A stretch of DNA of 64,000 bases from Muribaculaceae bacterium Isolate-110 (HZI) (GCA_003762875.1 RIBL01000013.1:1-64000), one strand, 5' to 3'; shown: positions 33,718 through 42,548, counted from the first letter of the stretch. Notes: generated by a model not told the origin, from the sequence alone. Program-made: numbers and translations.

Positions 33718-34671
33718 ATGTATAGAGACAGAATATTGTCAGGTGGGAGCCTGACAGCCGATGAAGCCCTGGAGCTCGTCAATATTACCGACAGCAGCCG
33801 CAAAAAGCTGTATGACACGGCAGCCGAAATCACACGACATTTCGGCCCGCGCAAATTTGACTCCTGCTCCATCATCAACGCGCGTTCCGGCCGCTGCCCC
33901 GAGGACTGCAAATGGTGTGCCCAGTCGGCCCACTTCAGCACCACCATCAACAGCTATCCCCTCGTGGAGCGCGAAGTGTGTATGGACATGGCCGCCTACA
34001 ATCAGCGCGCCGGCATCGGACGGTTTTCGCTCGTGACCAGCGGACGCACAGTCAAAGGCGAAGCTCTCGACACCATCTGCTCCTACTACCGTCAGCTCAG
34101 CCGTGACACCGATATATATCTGTGTGCCTCGATGGGCCTGCTCGACGACGAAGCCATGGAGCGACTGGCACAGGCCGGCGTAAAACGCTATCATTGCAAC
34201 CTCGAGACAGCCGCAAATTTCTTTCCCTCGCTGTGCTCCACCCACAGCCGCGAAGAGAAACTCACCGCCATCGCCCGGGCCCGCCGGGCCGGCATGGAGA
34301 TATGCTCGGGCGGCATCATAGGCATGGGCGAGACCATGAGACAGCGAGTGGAGTTTGCCCTCGAGTTGCGCGAAGTCAACCCCGTGAGCATCCCACTCAA
34401 CGTGCTCCAGCCCATCCCTGGCACACCGCTCGAACACATGCCGCCGCTCACCGACACCGAGATACTCGACACTGTGGCGATATTTCGTCTGGTGCATCCG
34501 CGCGTGATCATACGCTTCGCCGGAGGCCGCGCGCGCATCTCGCCCTATGCCCAGCGCGAAGCACTGCGCATAGGTGTCAACGGTGCCATAATGGGTGATC
34601 TTCTCACTACCATAGGAGCGCAGATAGAGCAGGACAAAACCATGATAAAAGAGTGCGGATATGACTTCTGA
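33718..34671 (+). CDS. bioB: Biotin synthase
   Basis: BioB is a radical-SAM enzyme that inserts sulfur into dethiobiotin. The 317-aa protein has the radical SAM cluster motif CPEDCKWC (from about residue 60), KFDSCSIINARSGRCPEDC around it, YLCASMGLLDDEAMERLA, the segment YHCNLETAANFFPSLCSTHS with the conserved YNHNLD-like region, and RFAGGRARISP with the arginine that binds the second Fe-S cluster. The start lies 5 bases after a hairpin of element E. It overlaps the following ThiF-like gene by 11 bases, so the two are likely translationally coupled. No other bio genes are adjacent. Confidence 0.96.
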   Translation: MYRDRILSGGSLTADEALELVNITDSSRKKLYDTAAEITRHFGPRKFDSCSIINARSGRCPEDCKWCAQSAHFSTTINSYPLVEREVCMDMAAYNQRAGIGRFSLVTSGRTVKGEALDTICSYYRQLSRDTDIYLCASMGLLDDEAMERLAQAGVKRYHCNLETAANFFPSLCSTHSREEKLTAIARARRAGMEICSGGIIGMGETMRQRVEFALELREVNPVSIPLNVLQPIPGTPLEHMPPLTDTEILDTVAIFRLVHPRVIIRFAGGRARISPYAQREALRIGVNGAIMGDLLTTIGAQIEQDKTMIKECGYDF

Positions 34672-35371
34672 CGACCGTAAGCGTTACCGCGGCCACCTCT
34701 CGCTCTGCGAGATAGACCTGCCCGGACAGCAGCGCATAGCGCAGGGACGGGTGCTGATAGTCGGAGCCGGCGGCCTCGGCTCGCCCGTAGCCCTCTATCT
34801 GGCCGCCGCAGGAGTGGGCCATATAGCCGTGCTCGACCCCGACACTGTGAGTCTGAGCAATCTGCAGCGTCAGATTATCCACGGTACCCCCGACCTCGGA
34901 CGTCACAAAGCACTCTCGGCGCGCGATGCCATGACCCGCATCAACCCGACGGTGACCGTCGAGCCCCTCACCGACAGCCTCACCCTCGGCAATGCCCGCG
35001 ACATCATAGACCGCTATGATCTCGTGATCGACTGCACCGACAATCTCGACACCCGCCTGCTCATCAACGACACCTGTGCAACGACCGGCAAGAGCTACGT
35101 GTTCGGGGCCGTACGCCGCTTTGAGGGTCAGGTGTTTACCCACACTCCGGGCACCGCCTCCTATCGCGACATCTTCGGTTCGGAGCCGAGCGAAGGGGGC
35201 GACATCCCGTGTGCGGTCGACGGCGTGATGAACACCGTGGTGGGCGTCATCGGATGTCTCCAGGCCACCGAGGCCATAAAGTGGCTGGCCCACACCGGCG
35301 ACCTCCTCACCGACCGGCTGCTCACCTTCGACGCCATCACCATGACTTTCAATACATTCCGACTTGGATGA
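34661..35371 (+). CDS. ThiF/MoeB/HesA-family adenylyltransferase
   Basis: The 236-aa E1-like enzyme has the ATP-binding loop VGAGGLGSPVALYLAAAGVG (about 31-50), the arginine-finger segment DTVSLSNLQRQIIHGTPDLG and VIDCTDNLDTRLLIND with the ATP-contacting acid. These enzymes adenylate the C-terminal glycine of a ubiquitin-like sulfur carrier (ThiS or MoaD). The usual zinc CxxC pairs are missing: the position of CYRC reads SYRDIFGSEP and the C-terminal CxxC is absent. A cysteine remains in GDIPCAVDGVMNTVVG. It overlaps bioB by 11 bases with no thi or moa gene beside it. Its partner is unknown. Confidence 0.88.
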   Translation: MTSDDRKRYRGHLSLCEIDLPGQQRIAQGRVLIVGAGGLGSPVALYLAAAGVGHIAVLDPDTVSLSNLQRQIIHGTPDLGRHKALSARDAMTRINPTVTVEPLTDSLTLGNARDIIDRYDLVIDCTDNLDTRLLINDTCATTGKSYVFGAVRRFEGQVFTHTPGTASYRDIFGSEPSEGGDIPCAVDGVMNTVVGVIGCLQATEAIKWLAHTGDLLTDRLLTFDAITMTFNTFRLG

Positions 35372-35439
35372 CAGTTTTACTGCCAAGCTCAATTAAGGAA
35401 CTTTAACATTCATATCCCCCCTATCCCGCCCATTTTCAG

Positions 35440-35447
35440 TAATTTTG
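35440..35447 (+). promoter_or_regulatory. -7 box of the MetE-like gene
   Basis: TAATTTTG fits TAnnTTTG 39 bases before ATG 35487. It overlaps the more upstream start of the same frame (35445), which argues for the downstream ATG. Confidence 0.5.
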
Positions 35448-35486
35448 CGCCCGGCAGACAATAGAGTGTTACAACATCATAATATC

Positions 35487-36608
35487 ATGACACACACCAA
35501 CAACCAATCGCCACGCGTAGAAATCGTAGGCAGTTTTCTCCCACCCGAGGAGCTTGAACAGGCCATAGAGCAGAAGTGTCAGGGCGTCATCACGCCCGAC
35601 GAGCTTCATGCCGTAGAAGACCGCGTGATCGACCGGCTCATCGACCGCGAAATCGAGGCCGGACTCCACATCATCACCGACGGCGAGATGCGCCGCAAAG
35701 CCTGGGACCGAGACTTCTGGGAAGGCCTCTCGGGCATGAGCCGCGAACGCATCGACACCGGCTACATCCATCAGGACGAAGTAGTGCGCCACGATCTGCT
35801 CCGCATCAACGGACGCATAGCCTACAATCCCGGACACCCGTTTTTTGAGAAATACACCCACATGGTGGATATAGCCGCCGGCCGTGCCGCCGTGCGCCAG
35901 ACCATACCTTCGCCGGGCGAGCTCTATATGCGCATCATGCTCGTGACCAACGGAGAACCCGGCAAGGTGTATGAATCGCCCGCCACACTCATCGACGACA
36001 TCGTCGATGCCTACCGCAGCACCATCGATGAATTTTACCGCCTCGGATGCCGCCACATCCAGCTCGACAGCTCGGTGTGGGGACGTCTCAGCGACCCCGA
36101 CTTTGAGCGCAGACTCCTGCTCGGAGGCATGGACCCCGACGTGATTACCGAGCAGCTTCTCGAGCTCATCAACCGCACCGTGGCCGGCCGTCCCGCCGAC
36201 CTCGAAATCACCCTCAGCATCGCGGCCGACGAGACCCGCATACCCCGCTGGGGCGACGAGCGCGAGTTGCGTCACCTCACCCGCATGCTCACAGGTGTCG
36301 ACGCTGACTCCTTCCTGCTCCCATTCGACCTGCACAGCCCCGAGCACACCGAGGCCCTCAAGGCCCTGCCCGACGGCAAGCGTGTCATCCTCGGACTCGT
36401 CGACGGCAGCATGTCGGGACTCGAGAGCGTCAACGATATCGTCGAGGCTGTCAGGACGGCTTCACTCTACGTCGAGCCTTCGCGCCTGTCCATAAGCCCG
36501 ACATGCGGATTCAAGGTAGCCGACCGAGAGCGTCAGGGCCTCAACTATGAGTCGCAGTGGACCAAAATTGACCTGCTCAAACAAGCTGCCGCCATACTGA
36601 GCATATAG
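35487..36608 (+). CDS. MetE C-terminal-domain-like protein, altered metal site
   Basis: The 373-aa protein resembles the single-domain MetE relatives (YxjG/YxjH type): VEIVGSFLPPEEL, IITDGEMRRKAWDRDFWEGL, RHIQLDSSVWGRL, and late KRVILGLVDGSMSGLESVND and SISPTCGFKVA with the conserved late cysteine. Relatives bind zinc through a His-x-Cys pair in a segment of the type LHVCRGN. Here that segment reads ITLSIAADETRIP (near residues 239-250), so the first His and Cys are missing. It may be a non-classical methyltransferase or have lost activity. The start MTHTNNQSPRVEIVGSF is chosen because of the -7 box upstream. Confidence 0.8.
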   Translation: MTHTNNQSPRVEIVGSFLPPEELEQAIEQKCQGVITPDELHAVEDRVIDRLIDREIEAGLHIITDGEMRRKAWDRDFWEGLSGMSRERIDTGYIHQDEVVRHDLLRINGRIAYNPGHPFFEKYTHMVDIAAGRAAVRQTIPSPGELYMRIMLVTNGEPGKVYESPATLIDDIVDAYRSTIDEFYRLGCRHIQLDSSVWGRLSDPDFERRLLLGGMDPDVITEQLLELINRTVAGRPADLEITLSIAADETRIPRWGDERELRHLTRMLTGVDADSFLLPFDLHSPEHTEALKALPDGKRVILGLVDGSMSGLESVNDIVEAVRTASLYVEPSRLSISPTCGFKVADRERQGLNYESQWTKIDLLKQAAAILSI

Positions 36609-36667
36609 GCCGCGACCCAAAAACTTAAAAAATCATGAAAAATGCACCGATATTGGTGTATTTTTTG

Positions 36668-36675
36668 TATCTTTG
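36668..36675 (+). promoter_or_regulatory. -7 box at the head of the exopolysaccharide locus
   Basis: TATCTTTG fits TAnnTTTG. Transcription would start near 36682, giving a leader of about 165 bases before upxY. Such leaders in Bacteroides loci are where UpxY acts. Confidence 0.55.
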
Positions 36676-36822
36676 CTCATCATCCCGAGGTCAGAGCCGC
36701 AAATGCCGCCGGGTCGGAGGCATGGCTTGGATCCGAAGTTACAAAGAGAATGGGAGACCCACAACCTGCACATACAAGCACCTTTCCCACACCCCTTTTG
36801 AAATAGACGGACTGACCTGTGA

Positions 36823-36848
36823 CCCCCGCCCCGGGCAATGGGACGGGG
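36823..36848 (+). other. GC-rich hairpin over the upxY start region
   Basis: CCCCCGCCCC pairs with GGGACGGGG, ending one base before ATG 36850 and covering the alternative ATG 36838. It could limit initiation or act in the leader during antitermination. Shown by base pairing only. Confidence 0.45.
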
Positions 36849-36849
36849 A

Positions 36850-37422
36850 ATGAAAGATATGTGCCTGACCGTTAATTCACCTTCCAATAACCATCCCCGC
36901 ACAGTGAGCCGCTGGTACGCGCTCAAAGTATTCTACAACAAGGTTTTTGACCTGCGCGACACTCTTGCCGGGCGGGTTGATGACACATATATACCGGTGA
37001 CCGTATCGGTCGTGGAGCGCGGCGGCGTAAAGAAGCGCGTGGAGCGGCCGCTCATATCGTCGCTGATGTTCATACGAGCCACCCCCGAGGCTGCCGCATC
37101 GCTCGGACCGGTCATCGAGGGCAAAGCCATGATATACACCGCCATGACCGCCGCCGGTCGACACCCAGTGGCCATACCCGACAGGGAGATGAACATATTC
37201 ATGCTCGTGACATCGCGCGGCGAATGGGGAGTGGAATATATCGGTGACGACATGACTCGCTATCATTCGGGCGACCGAGTGAGAGTGATCGACGGTCCGT
37301 TCAAAGGCTCCGAAGGACACATAGTCCGCATCAGAGGCGACCACCGTCTCGTGGTCACCATCGACGGGCTCTGTGCGATAGCCACAGGCTATATACCACG
37401 CCCCTTCCTTCAGAAAATCTGA
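36850..37422 (+). CDS. UpxY-family transcription antiterminator (NusG-like)
   Basis: The product (about 190 aa) has an NGN domain (SRWYALKVFYNKVFDLRDTL, FIRATPEAAASLGPVI) and a C-terminal KOW motif (RYHSGDRVRVIDGPFKGSEG, HIVRIRGDHRLVV), the layout of the UpxY proteins that head capsule and exopolysaccharide operons in Bacteroides and allow RNA polymerase to read through long operons. It is the first gene of the glycan locus. No UpxZ partner is seen. ATG 36850 (MKDMCLTV) is chosen over ATG 36838, which lies in a hairpin; an internal start near the SRWYALKV segment is also possible. Confidence 0.9.
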   Translation: MKDMCLTVNSPSNNHPRTVSRWYALKVFYNKVFDLRDTLAGRVDDTYIPVTVSVVERGGVKKRVERPLISSLMFIRATPEAAASLGPVIEGKAMIYTAMTAAGRHPVAIPDREMNIFMLVTSRGEWGVEYIGDDMTRYHSGDRVRVIDGPFKGSEGHIVRIRGDHRLVVTIDGLCAIATGYIPRPFLQKI

Positions 37423-37574
37423 ACAGGCAGCTATCCCCCTCCCTCTCCCCTCTCTTCTCCACACCTTCCATAAATACACTACACAGTAGCTTGCGGCATG
37501 ACGCGATGACATCGCGCCTCACCTTACGCCTCACCACCGACATAACCGAAACACAGTGCAAAGCAACACATAAC

Positions 37575-38366
37575 ATGAAGACTACATTTCACACCTTCCG
37601 ACGAATCTTCACATACGGAGCATTGATTCTATCGGGAATAATGACCTCATGCGGGCCCGCCAAAGACATCATATATATTGAAGACCTGCAGCCCGAGGCC
37701 GAAATCACACTCCAGCCCGACGGAGAGCTGCGTCTGCAGCCCGGCGACCATGTATCGGTCAACGTGTACAGCCGCGACGAAGAGCTGGCCAAGATGTTCA
37801 ACATCAACCTCGTCGGCACAAGCCTCCGCAACCAGGAGTCAAACTACTACACCGTCGACTCGCAGGGCAACATCGACTTCCCCATTCTCGGCAATCTCCA
37901 AGTGCAAGGCCTCACGCGCATGGAAGTGGCACAGCTCATAAAATACCGGCTGCTGGCAGGACAGCTTCTGCGCGACCCTATTGTCACCGTACATTTCCCC
38001 GACATGGCCTTCTACGTAATAGGCGAGTCGGGCGTAGGCCGGCACGAATTTCCCTCTGACAAACTCAATCTTCTCGAAGCCATCTCCATCTCGGGCGACC
38101 TACAGCTCACGGGCAAACGCACCAACGTATTAGTGCTTCGCACCGAGGGTGACAGACAGGTGCCCTATCGTGTGGACTTCACCAGAACCGACGACCTCTA
38201 CGGCTCGCCGGCCTACTACGTGCGCCAGAACGACATGATATATGTCGAGCCAACCCAGGTAAAAGCCAACCAGAGCACTGCCCACGGCAACAACTATCTC
38301 ACCATCGGATTCTGGACATCAATGCTCTCCCTGGCCGCAACCCTCACAGTCCTATTCACAAAGTAA
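37575..38366 (+). CDS. Wza-type polysaccharide export lipoprotein
   Basis: The 263-aa product begins with a lipoprotein signal (ILSGIMTSCGPAK, cysteine near residue 26) and has the export domain (LQPGDHVSVNVYSRDEELAK), a SLBB-like part (YVIGESGVGRHEFPSDKLNL) and a C-terminal hydrophobic segment (IGFWTSMLSLAATLTVLF). It probably forms the outer-membrane channel for the polymer. The frame opens at 37491, but ATG 37575 gives a proper signal peptide. Junction element F starts one base after its stop. Confidence 0.92.
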   Translation: MKTTFHTFRRIFTYGALILSGIMTSCGPAKDIIYIEDLQPEAEITLQPDGELRLQPGDHVSVNVYSRDEELAKMFNINLVGTSLRNQESNYYTVDSQGNIDFPILGNLQVQGLTRMEVAQLIKYRLLAGQLLRDPIVTVHFPDMAFYVIGESGVGRHEFPSDKLNLLEAISISGDLQLTGKRTNVLVLRTEGDRQVPYRVDFTRTDDLYGSPAYYVRQNDMIYVEPTQVKANQSTAHGNNYLTIGFWTSMLSLAATLTVLFTK

Positions 38367-38367
38367 C

Positions 38368-38519
38368 TTGCTATTCGAGCAAAGGTTATAAGGTTAACCT
38401 CATAACCATCGAGCTTTGCCCGACTAATTTGCAAAAACATCCCGCAGATTAACCTCATAACCTCACAACCTTTGCCCGAAGGGCAAGTAATAACCCCATA
38501 ACCTTCGGGCTTTGCCCGA
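38368..38519 (+). repeat. Palindromic junction element, copy F (wza-wzc)
   Basis: Left hairpin TTGCTATTCGAGCAA (38368-38382), GGTTATAA arm, right 8-bp units, hairpin TTGCCCGAAGGGCAA (38472-38486) and a last hairpin TCGGGCTTTGCCCGA (38505-38519), the exact inverse of the left hairpin of copy B. It begins one base after the wza stop and ends 8 bases before the wzc ATG. Confidence 0.85.
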
Positions 38520-38527
38520 CTAAAACC

Positions 38528-40969
38528 ATGCAACGCAATCTCGACGACACCGCACTCCACAACAGCGTAATAATCAACACCACCGTACCGTCCCGGCGGC
38601 ATGCCCCCGAAGGCTTTGTCAAGATCAAGGACACATTATTTATATGGCTCGGCTACTGGAAATGGTTTGTCATCGCACTCATCATAGCAGCCGCCGGCGT
38701 GTATTATTATCTCCAGTCCACACCATCCATCTATCGGGCCACAGCCTCGATTATGATCAAAGCCGACGAAAAATCGCTCAACAACGAAGACGTCATACGC
38801 CAGCTCGGACTCAAAAGTCCCGGCATAAACATCACCAACGAGATAATGTCGCTCAAGACCATCGGAGTCACACAAGAGATAGTGTCGCGTCTCGGTCTTG
38901 ACACCGAGTGTTTCCACAAAGGAGCATTTCACAACGAACTCGCCTATGGCATCAACCTCCCCGTCAAAGTAAAGTTTACCGACATAGCCGAGTCGGACGA
39001 CGCATCCATGCGCCTCGAACTGCAGGCCGACAGCACCGTGCGCATCTCTGACCTGCATCTCAACAACCGGCCGCTCGAAGGCACATTCACCTTCAAGCTC
39101 GGCAAGACGGTCAAGACACCCATGGGCAAAATCTCGGTGCTCCCCTCGCTCAACTATGTGGGCGGCTCCAAAGACAACCTCCTGGTGATACGCCGGCCGC
39201 TGCGCGAGACTTGCAACGACATCAACGCCCGCATACAGGCCCGGCAGCGCGACGCCAAGGCTTCGATAATCGACTTTTACTTCGATGACGTGTCGCGCAC
39301 ACGTGCCGAGGACATTCTCTCGACACTCATCAACGTCTACAACGAAAACTGGGTCAAAGACCGCAACCAGATCACCAACTCCACCACCGACTTTATCAAA
39401 GACCGACTCGCCATCATCGAGTCGGAGCTGGGCAATGTCGAAAGCAACATCTCCAGCTACAAGAGCCGTAACCTCATGCCCGACGTGGCTGCCGCAGGTG
39501 GCATGGCCTACAACCAGCTCAACGCTTCGCAGGAGGTGGGACGCGAGATACAAAACCAGATATCGATGACACGCTATCTGCGCAACTATCTCACCGACGG
39601 TCTCCACGAAAAAGAACAGCTCCCCGTGAGCACCGGCATCAACAACTCGGGCATCGAGAGCCAGGTGTCGGCCTACAACGAACTGTTGCTGCAACGCAAC
39701 AACCACCTGGCCGTCTCGTCAGAGCAAAATCCGCTCGTGATGGACATCGACCAGAAGCTCGCCACAATGAAAAACTCCATACTCGGAGCCATCGACAATG
39801 AGCTCACAATGCTCAACACCCGCCGCCAGACTGCCGGAGCCATGCAGTCGCAGGCTGCCGGAAAACTAGCCGCCAATCCCGAACAGGCCCGCCACCTGCT
39901 GTCGTTCGAGCGTCAGCAGAAAGTCAAGGAGTCGCTCTATCTCTTCCTGCTCCAGAAACGCGAGGAGAACGAACTCTCACAGGCATTCACCGCCTACAAC
40001 ACCCGCGTCATCGAGCATCCGACCTCATCGCCCGACCCAGTGTCGCCCAACTATCCCTCCGTCATAATCATCGCACTCATCGCGGCCCTTGCCATACCGG
40101 CATCGATTATCACCGTCAAGGAGGGATTCAACACCACGGTGCGCGGCCGCAAAGACCTCGAGTGTATCAACGCCCCCTTTGTCGGAGAGATACCCCTCGC
40201 CATGATGCGCAACACCACCAAATCGGGACGAAAAGGCAAGAAAGTGGCCCGCGAGGTGACCGACAACAAGCTCCTGGTCATGCCCAAGAGCAAGACTATC
40301 ATGAACGAGGCCTTCCGCGTGGTGCGCACCAATCTCGAGTTCATCCTCGGATTTGACGAAGGCCACCACGTAGTGATGATGACATCCATGAATCCCGGTT
40401 CGGGCAAGACATTCATCACCGCCAATCTCTCAACCTCGCTCGCAATCAAAGGCAAAAAGACCATAGCCGTCGACCTTGACCTGCGCAGGGCCTCGCTGTC
40501 AAAATATGTCGACTCGCCCGAGATAGGTATATCCAACTATCTCTCGGGCCAGGTGCACGACTACCGCGAAGTCATCTGCCGGCTCGACCAGCTCGACGTA
40601 CTCCCCGTGGGCACCATCCCGCCCAATCCCACCGAATTGCTCTTCACCACCCGCTTCACCACACTCATGGAAGAGCTCAAGAAAAATTATGACTACGTGT
40701 TTATCGACTGTCCGCCCGTCGAGATAGTGGCCGACGCCGCCATCATAAGCCGCCATGCCGAGATGACAATCTTTGTAGTGAGGGCCCACCTGCTCGACCG
40801 AGCCTTCCTGCCCGACATACAGAGGTGGTATGAGGAGCGTCGTTTCCCCAATCTCTCGCTCCTGCTCAACGGCACACGCGAGGAGTTCTCCCACTTCGGC
40901 AGCAGCCGTTACGGCTATCACCGCTACGGCTACCACTACGGCCATTACGGGGATTATGCCGATGACTGA
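38528..40969 (+). CDS. Wzc-type polysaccharide co-polymerase and tyrosine autokinase
   Basis: The 813-aa inner-membrane protein has a first membrane segment near 45-62 (WFVIALIIAAAGVYYYLQ), a large periplasmic Wzz/GNVR part with coiled-coil (about 280-480), a second membrane segment near 515-535 (SVIIIALIAALAIPASII) and a cytoplasmic BY-kinase: Walker A SMNPGSGKTFITANL (about 620), Walker A' TIAVDLDLRRASL (about 645) and Walker B YDYVFIDCPP. The C-terminus is a tyrosine cluster (SSRYGYHRYGYHYGHYGDY), the usual autophosphorylation tail. It controls chain length and export with Wza. Confidence 0.96.
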   Translation: MQRNLDDTALHNSVIINTTVPSRRHAPEGFVKIKDTLFIWLGYWKWFVIALIIAAAGVYYYLQSTPSIYRATASIMIKADEKSLNNEDVIRQLGLKSPGINITNEIMSLKTIGVTQEIVSRLGLDTECFHKGAFHNELAYGINLPVKVKFTDIAESDDASMRLELQADSTVRISDLHLNNRPLEGTFTFKLGKTVKTPMGKISVLPSLNYVGGSKDNLLVIRRPLRETCNDINARIQARQRDAKASIIDFYFDDVSRTRAEDILSTLINVYNENWVKDRNQITNSTTDFIKDRLAIIESELGNVESNISSYKSRNLMPDVAAAGGMAYNQLNASQEVGREIQNQISMTRYLRNYLTDGLHEKEQLPVSTGINNSGIESQVSAYNELLLQRNNHLAVSSEQNPLVMDIDQKLATMKNSILGAIDNELTMLNTRRQTAGAMQSQAAGKLAANPEQARHLLSFERQQKVKESLYLFLLQKREENELSQAFTAYNTRVIEHPTSSPDPVSPNYPSVIIIALIAALAIPASIITVKEGFNTTVRGRKDLECINAPFVGEIPLAMMRNTTKSGRKGKKVAREVTDNKLLVMPKSKTIMNEAFRVVRTNLEFILGFDEGHHVVMMTSMNPGSGKTFITANLSTSLAIKGKKTIAVDLDLRRASLSKYVDSPEIGISNYLSGQVHDYREVICRLDQLDVLPVGTIPPNPTELLFTTRFTTLMEELKKNYDYVFIDCPPVEIVADAAIISRHAEMTIFVVRAHLLDRAFLPDIQRWYEERRFPNLSLLLNGTREEFSHFGSSRYGYHRYGYHYGHYGDYADD

Positions 40970-41012
40970 CGTCATCTGAGTTGAAAGATTAAACTTTAAA
41001 CGACCCCACGGC

Positions 41013-42548
41013 ATGTACCGAGTAGCCCGTAACGCCATCTATCTTTACGCCCGCATGATTGTCAACATGCTTGTGGGCATATTTTCCGTGCGCATCATGC
41101 TTGATGCTCTCGGAGTGGATGACTATGGACTCCAGGCCGTGGCCGGCGGAGTGCTGGGCATGTTCACACTCATCGTCGAGGGACTCGGCACCTCCACATC
41201 ACGCTACATCACCTATGAGCTCGGACGCGGCGACCCACGCCGTCTCAACGACACCTTCTGCACGGCCATGCTCGTGTTTATCGCCATGGCCGCGGTCATA
41301 GTGGTGCTGGGCGAGACTGTCGGACTGTGGTTTCTGACCCACAAACTCAACATCCCGGCCGGACGCGAACATGCCGCCATGGTAGTGTTTCAACTCTCGG
41401 TGACAGGCGCGGCCGTCAACATACCCCAGGCCCCCTACTCGGCCGTGATGCTCGCTCACGAGAAATTCAACATCTCGGCCTATCTGAGCCTCTTCTCCTC
41501 TTTCGCACGTCTGGGACTGCTCTACTATGTGGCCCGGTCATCGCTCGACCACCTTATATTATATCAGTGGGGCATGTTTGCCATCAGCATGTCGACACTG
41601 CTCTTCTCACGCATATACTGCACGCGTCACTTTCCTGAGTCTCGGTTCAGGCTGCGCTTTGACAGCTCGATCTTCCGCCCCATGCTCACTTTCTCGATAT
41701 GGGAAACTTTCGGAGCCATCAACCGCACGCTCAAAGGCACAGGCTATCAGATGGTGCTCAACATGTTTCACGGTGTCGCGCTCAATGCCGCAATCGGCAT
41801 CGGCACCACCGTGTCGGGAGCGGTCACAGGTCTGTCATACACAGTCTCGGCCGCTTTCAAACCCACTATCGTCAAGCTTTTCGCCGGCAACGACATCAAC
41901 GGCATGAAGGCCTCGATTCACAACGCCACACTCATATCGATGGTGCTCTACGGCATCTTTGCCATACCGTTGCTTGTCGAACTTGATTTCGTGATGAACC
42001 TGTGGCTCAACGACATACCGCCGCTTTCGCGCGAGTTGTGTACCATACAGCTCATCCTCAACACCATCCTTATGGCCTATCTCGTATGTGCCGAGTCGCT
42101 CAAATCCATGGGCCACAACCGCGGTGTCAACATCCTGCAGCTTGTCGACGCTCTCGTGGCCATGAGTGCCGTCTTTGTGCTGCTCTATCTCCGCCGGCCC
42201 CCCTTATGGGCATGCACCGCCTACAACATGGGCCTGATAGTCAACCTCGTCCTCACCTTATGGCTGCTGATGCGCCGCACAGGGCTGAAATTTGTGATGG
42301 GGATAATCGACAGAGCACTGATACGCGTACTGCTGACCGAAATCCTCGTCTACCTCATCCTTCAGTGGCTGCATGACCTCATGGGCCCCTCGCTCATCAC
42401 CCTTGCCACAGTCTCGCTGATGTCCATATTGCTCTTCTCGACCGCGGCTCTACTATGGATACTCCCGCCGGCCGTGTCGCGCGAGCTACTAAACCAACTC
42501 CTCGCCAAAACCGTTAAAATTAATGGATGGCTGAAAACAGGCAACTGA
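41013..42548 (+). CDS. Wzx-type oligosaccharide flippase
   Basis: The 511-aa polytopic membrane protein (about 12-14 hydrophobic segments) fits the MOP/polysaccharide transporter family: IVNMLVGIFSVRIMLDALGV at the start, YGLQAVAGGVLGMF, PQAPYSAVMLAHEKFN and FSIWETFGAINRTLKG. It would move undecaprenyl-linked repeat units across the inner membrane. It overlaps the next glycosyltransferase gene by 22 bases. Confidence 0.9.
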   Translation: MYRVARNAIYLYARMIVNMLVGIFSVRIMLDALGVDDYGLQAVAGGVLGMFTLIVEGLGTSTSRYITYELGRGDPRRLNDTFCTAMLVFIAMAAVIVVLGETVGLWFLTHKLNIPAGREHAAMVVFQLSVTGAAVNIPQAPYSAVMLAHEKFNISAYLSLFSSFARLGLLYYVARSSLDHLILYQWGMFAISMSTLLFSRIYCTRHFPESRFRLRFDSSIFRPMLTFSIWETFGAINRTLKGTGYQMVLNMFHGVALNAAIGIGTTVSGAVTGLSYTVSAAFKPTIVKLFAGNDINGMKASIHNATLISMVLYGIFAIPLLVELDFVMNLWLNDIPPLSRELCTIQLILNTILMAYLVCAESLKSMGHNRGVNILQLVDALVAMSAVFVLLYLRRPPLWACTAYNMGLIVNLVLTLWLLMRRTGLKFVMGIIDRALIRVLLTEILVYLILQWLHDLMGPSLITLATVSLMSILLFSTAALLWILPPAVSRELLNQLLAKTVKINGWLKTGN

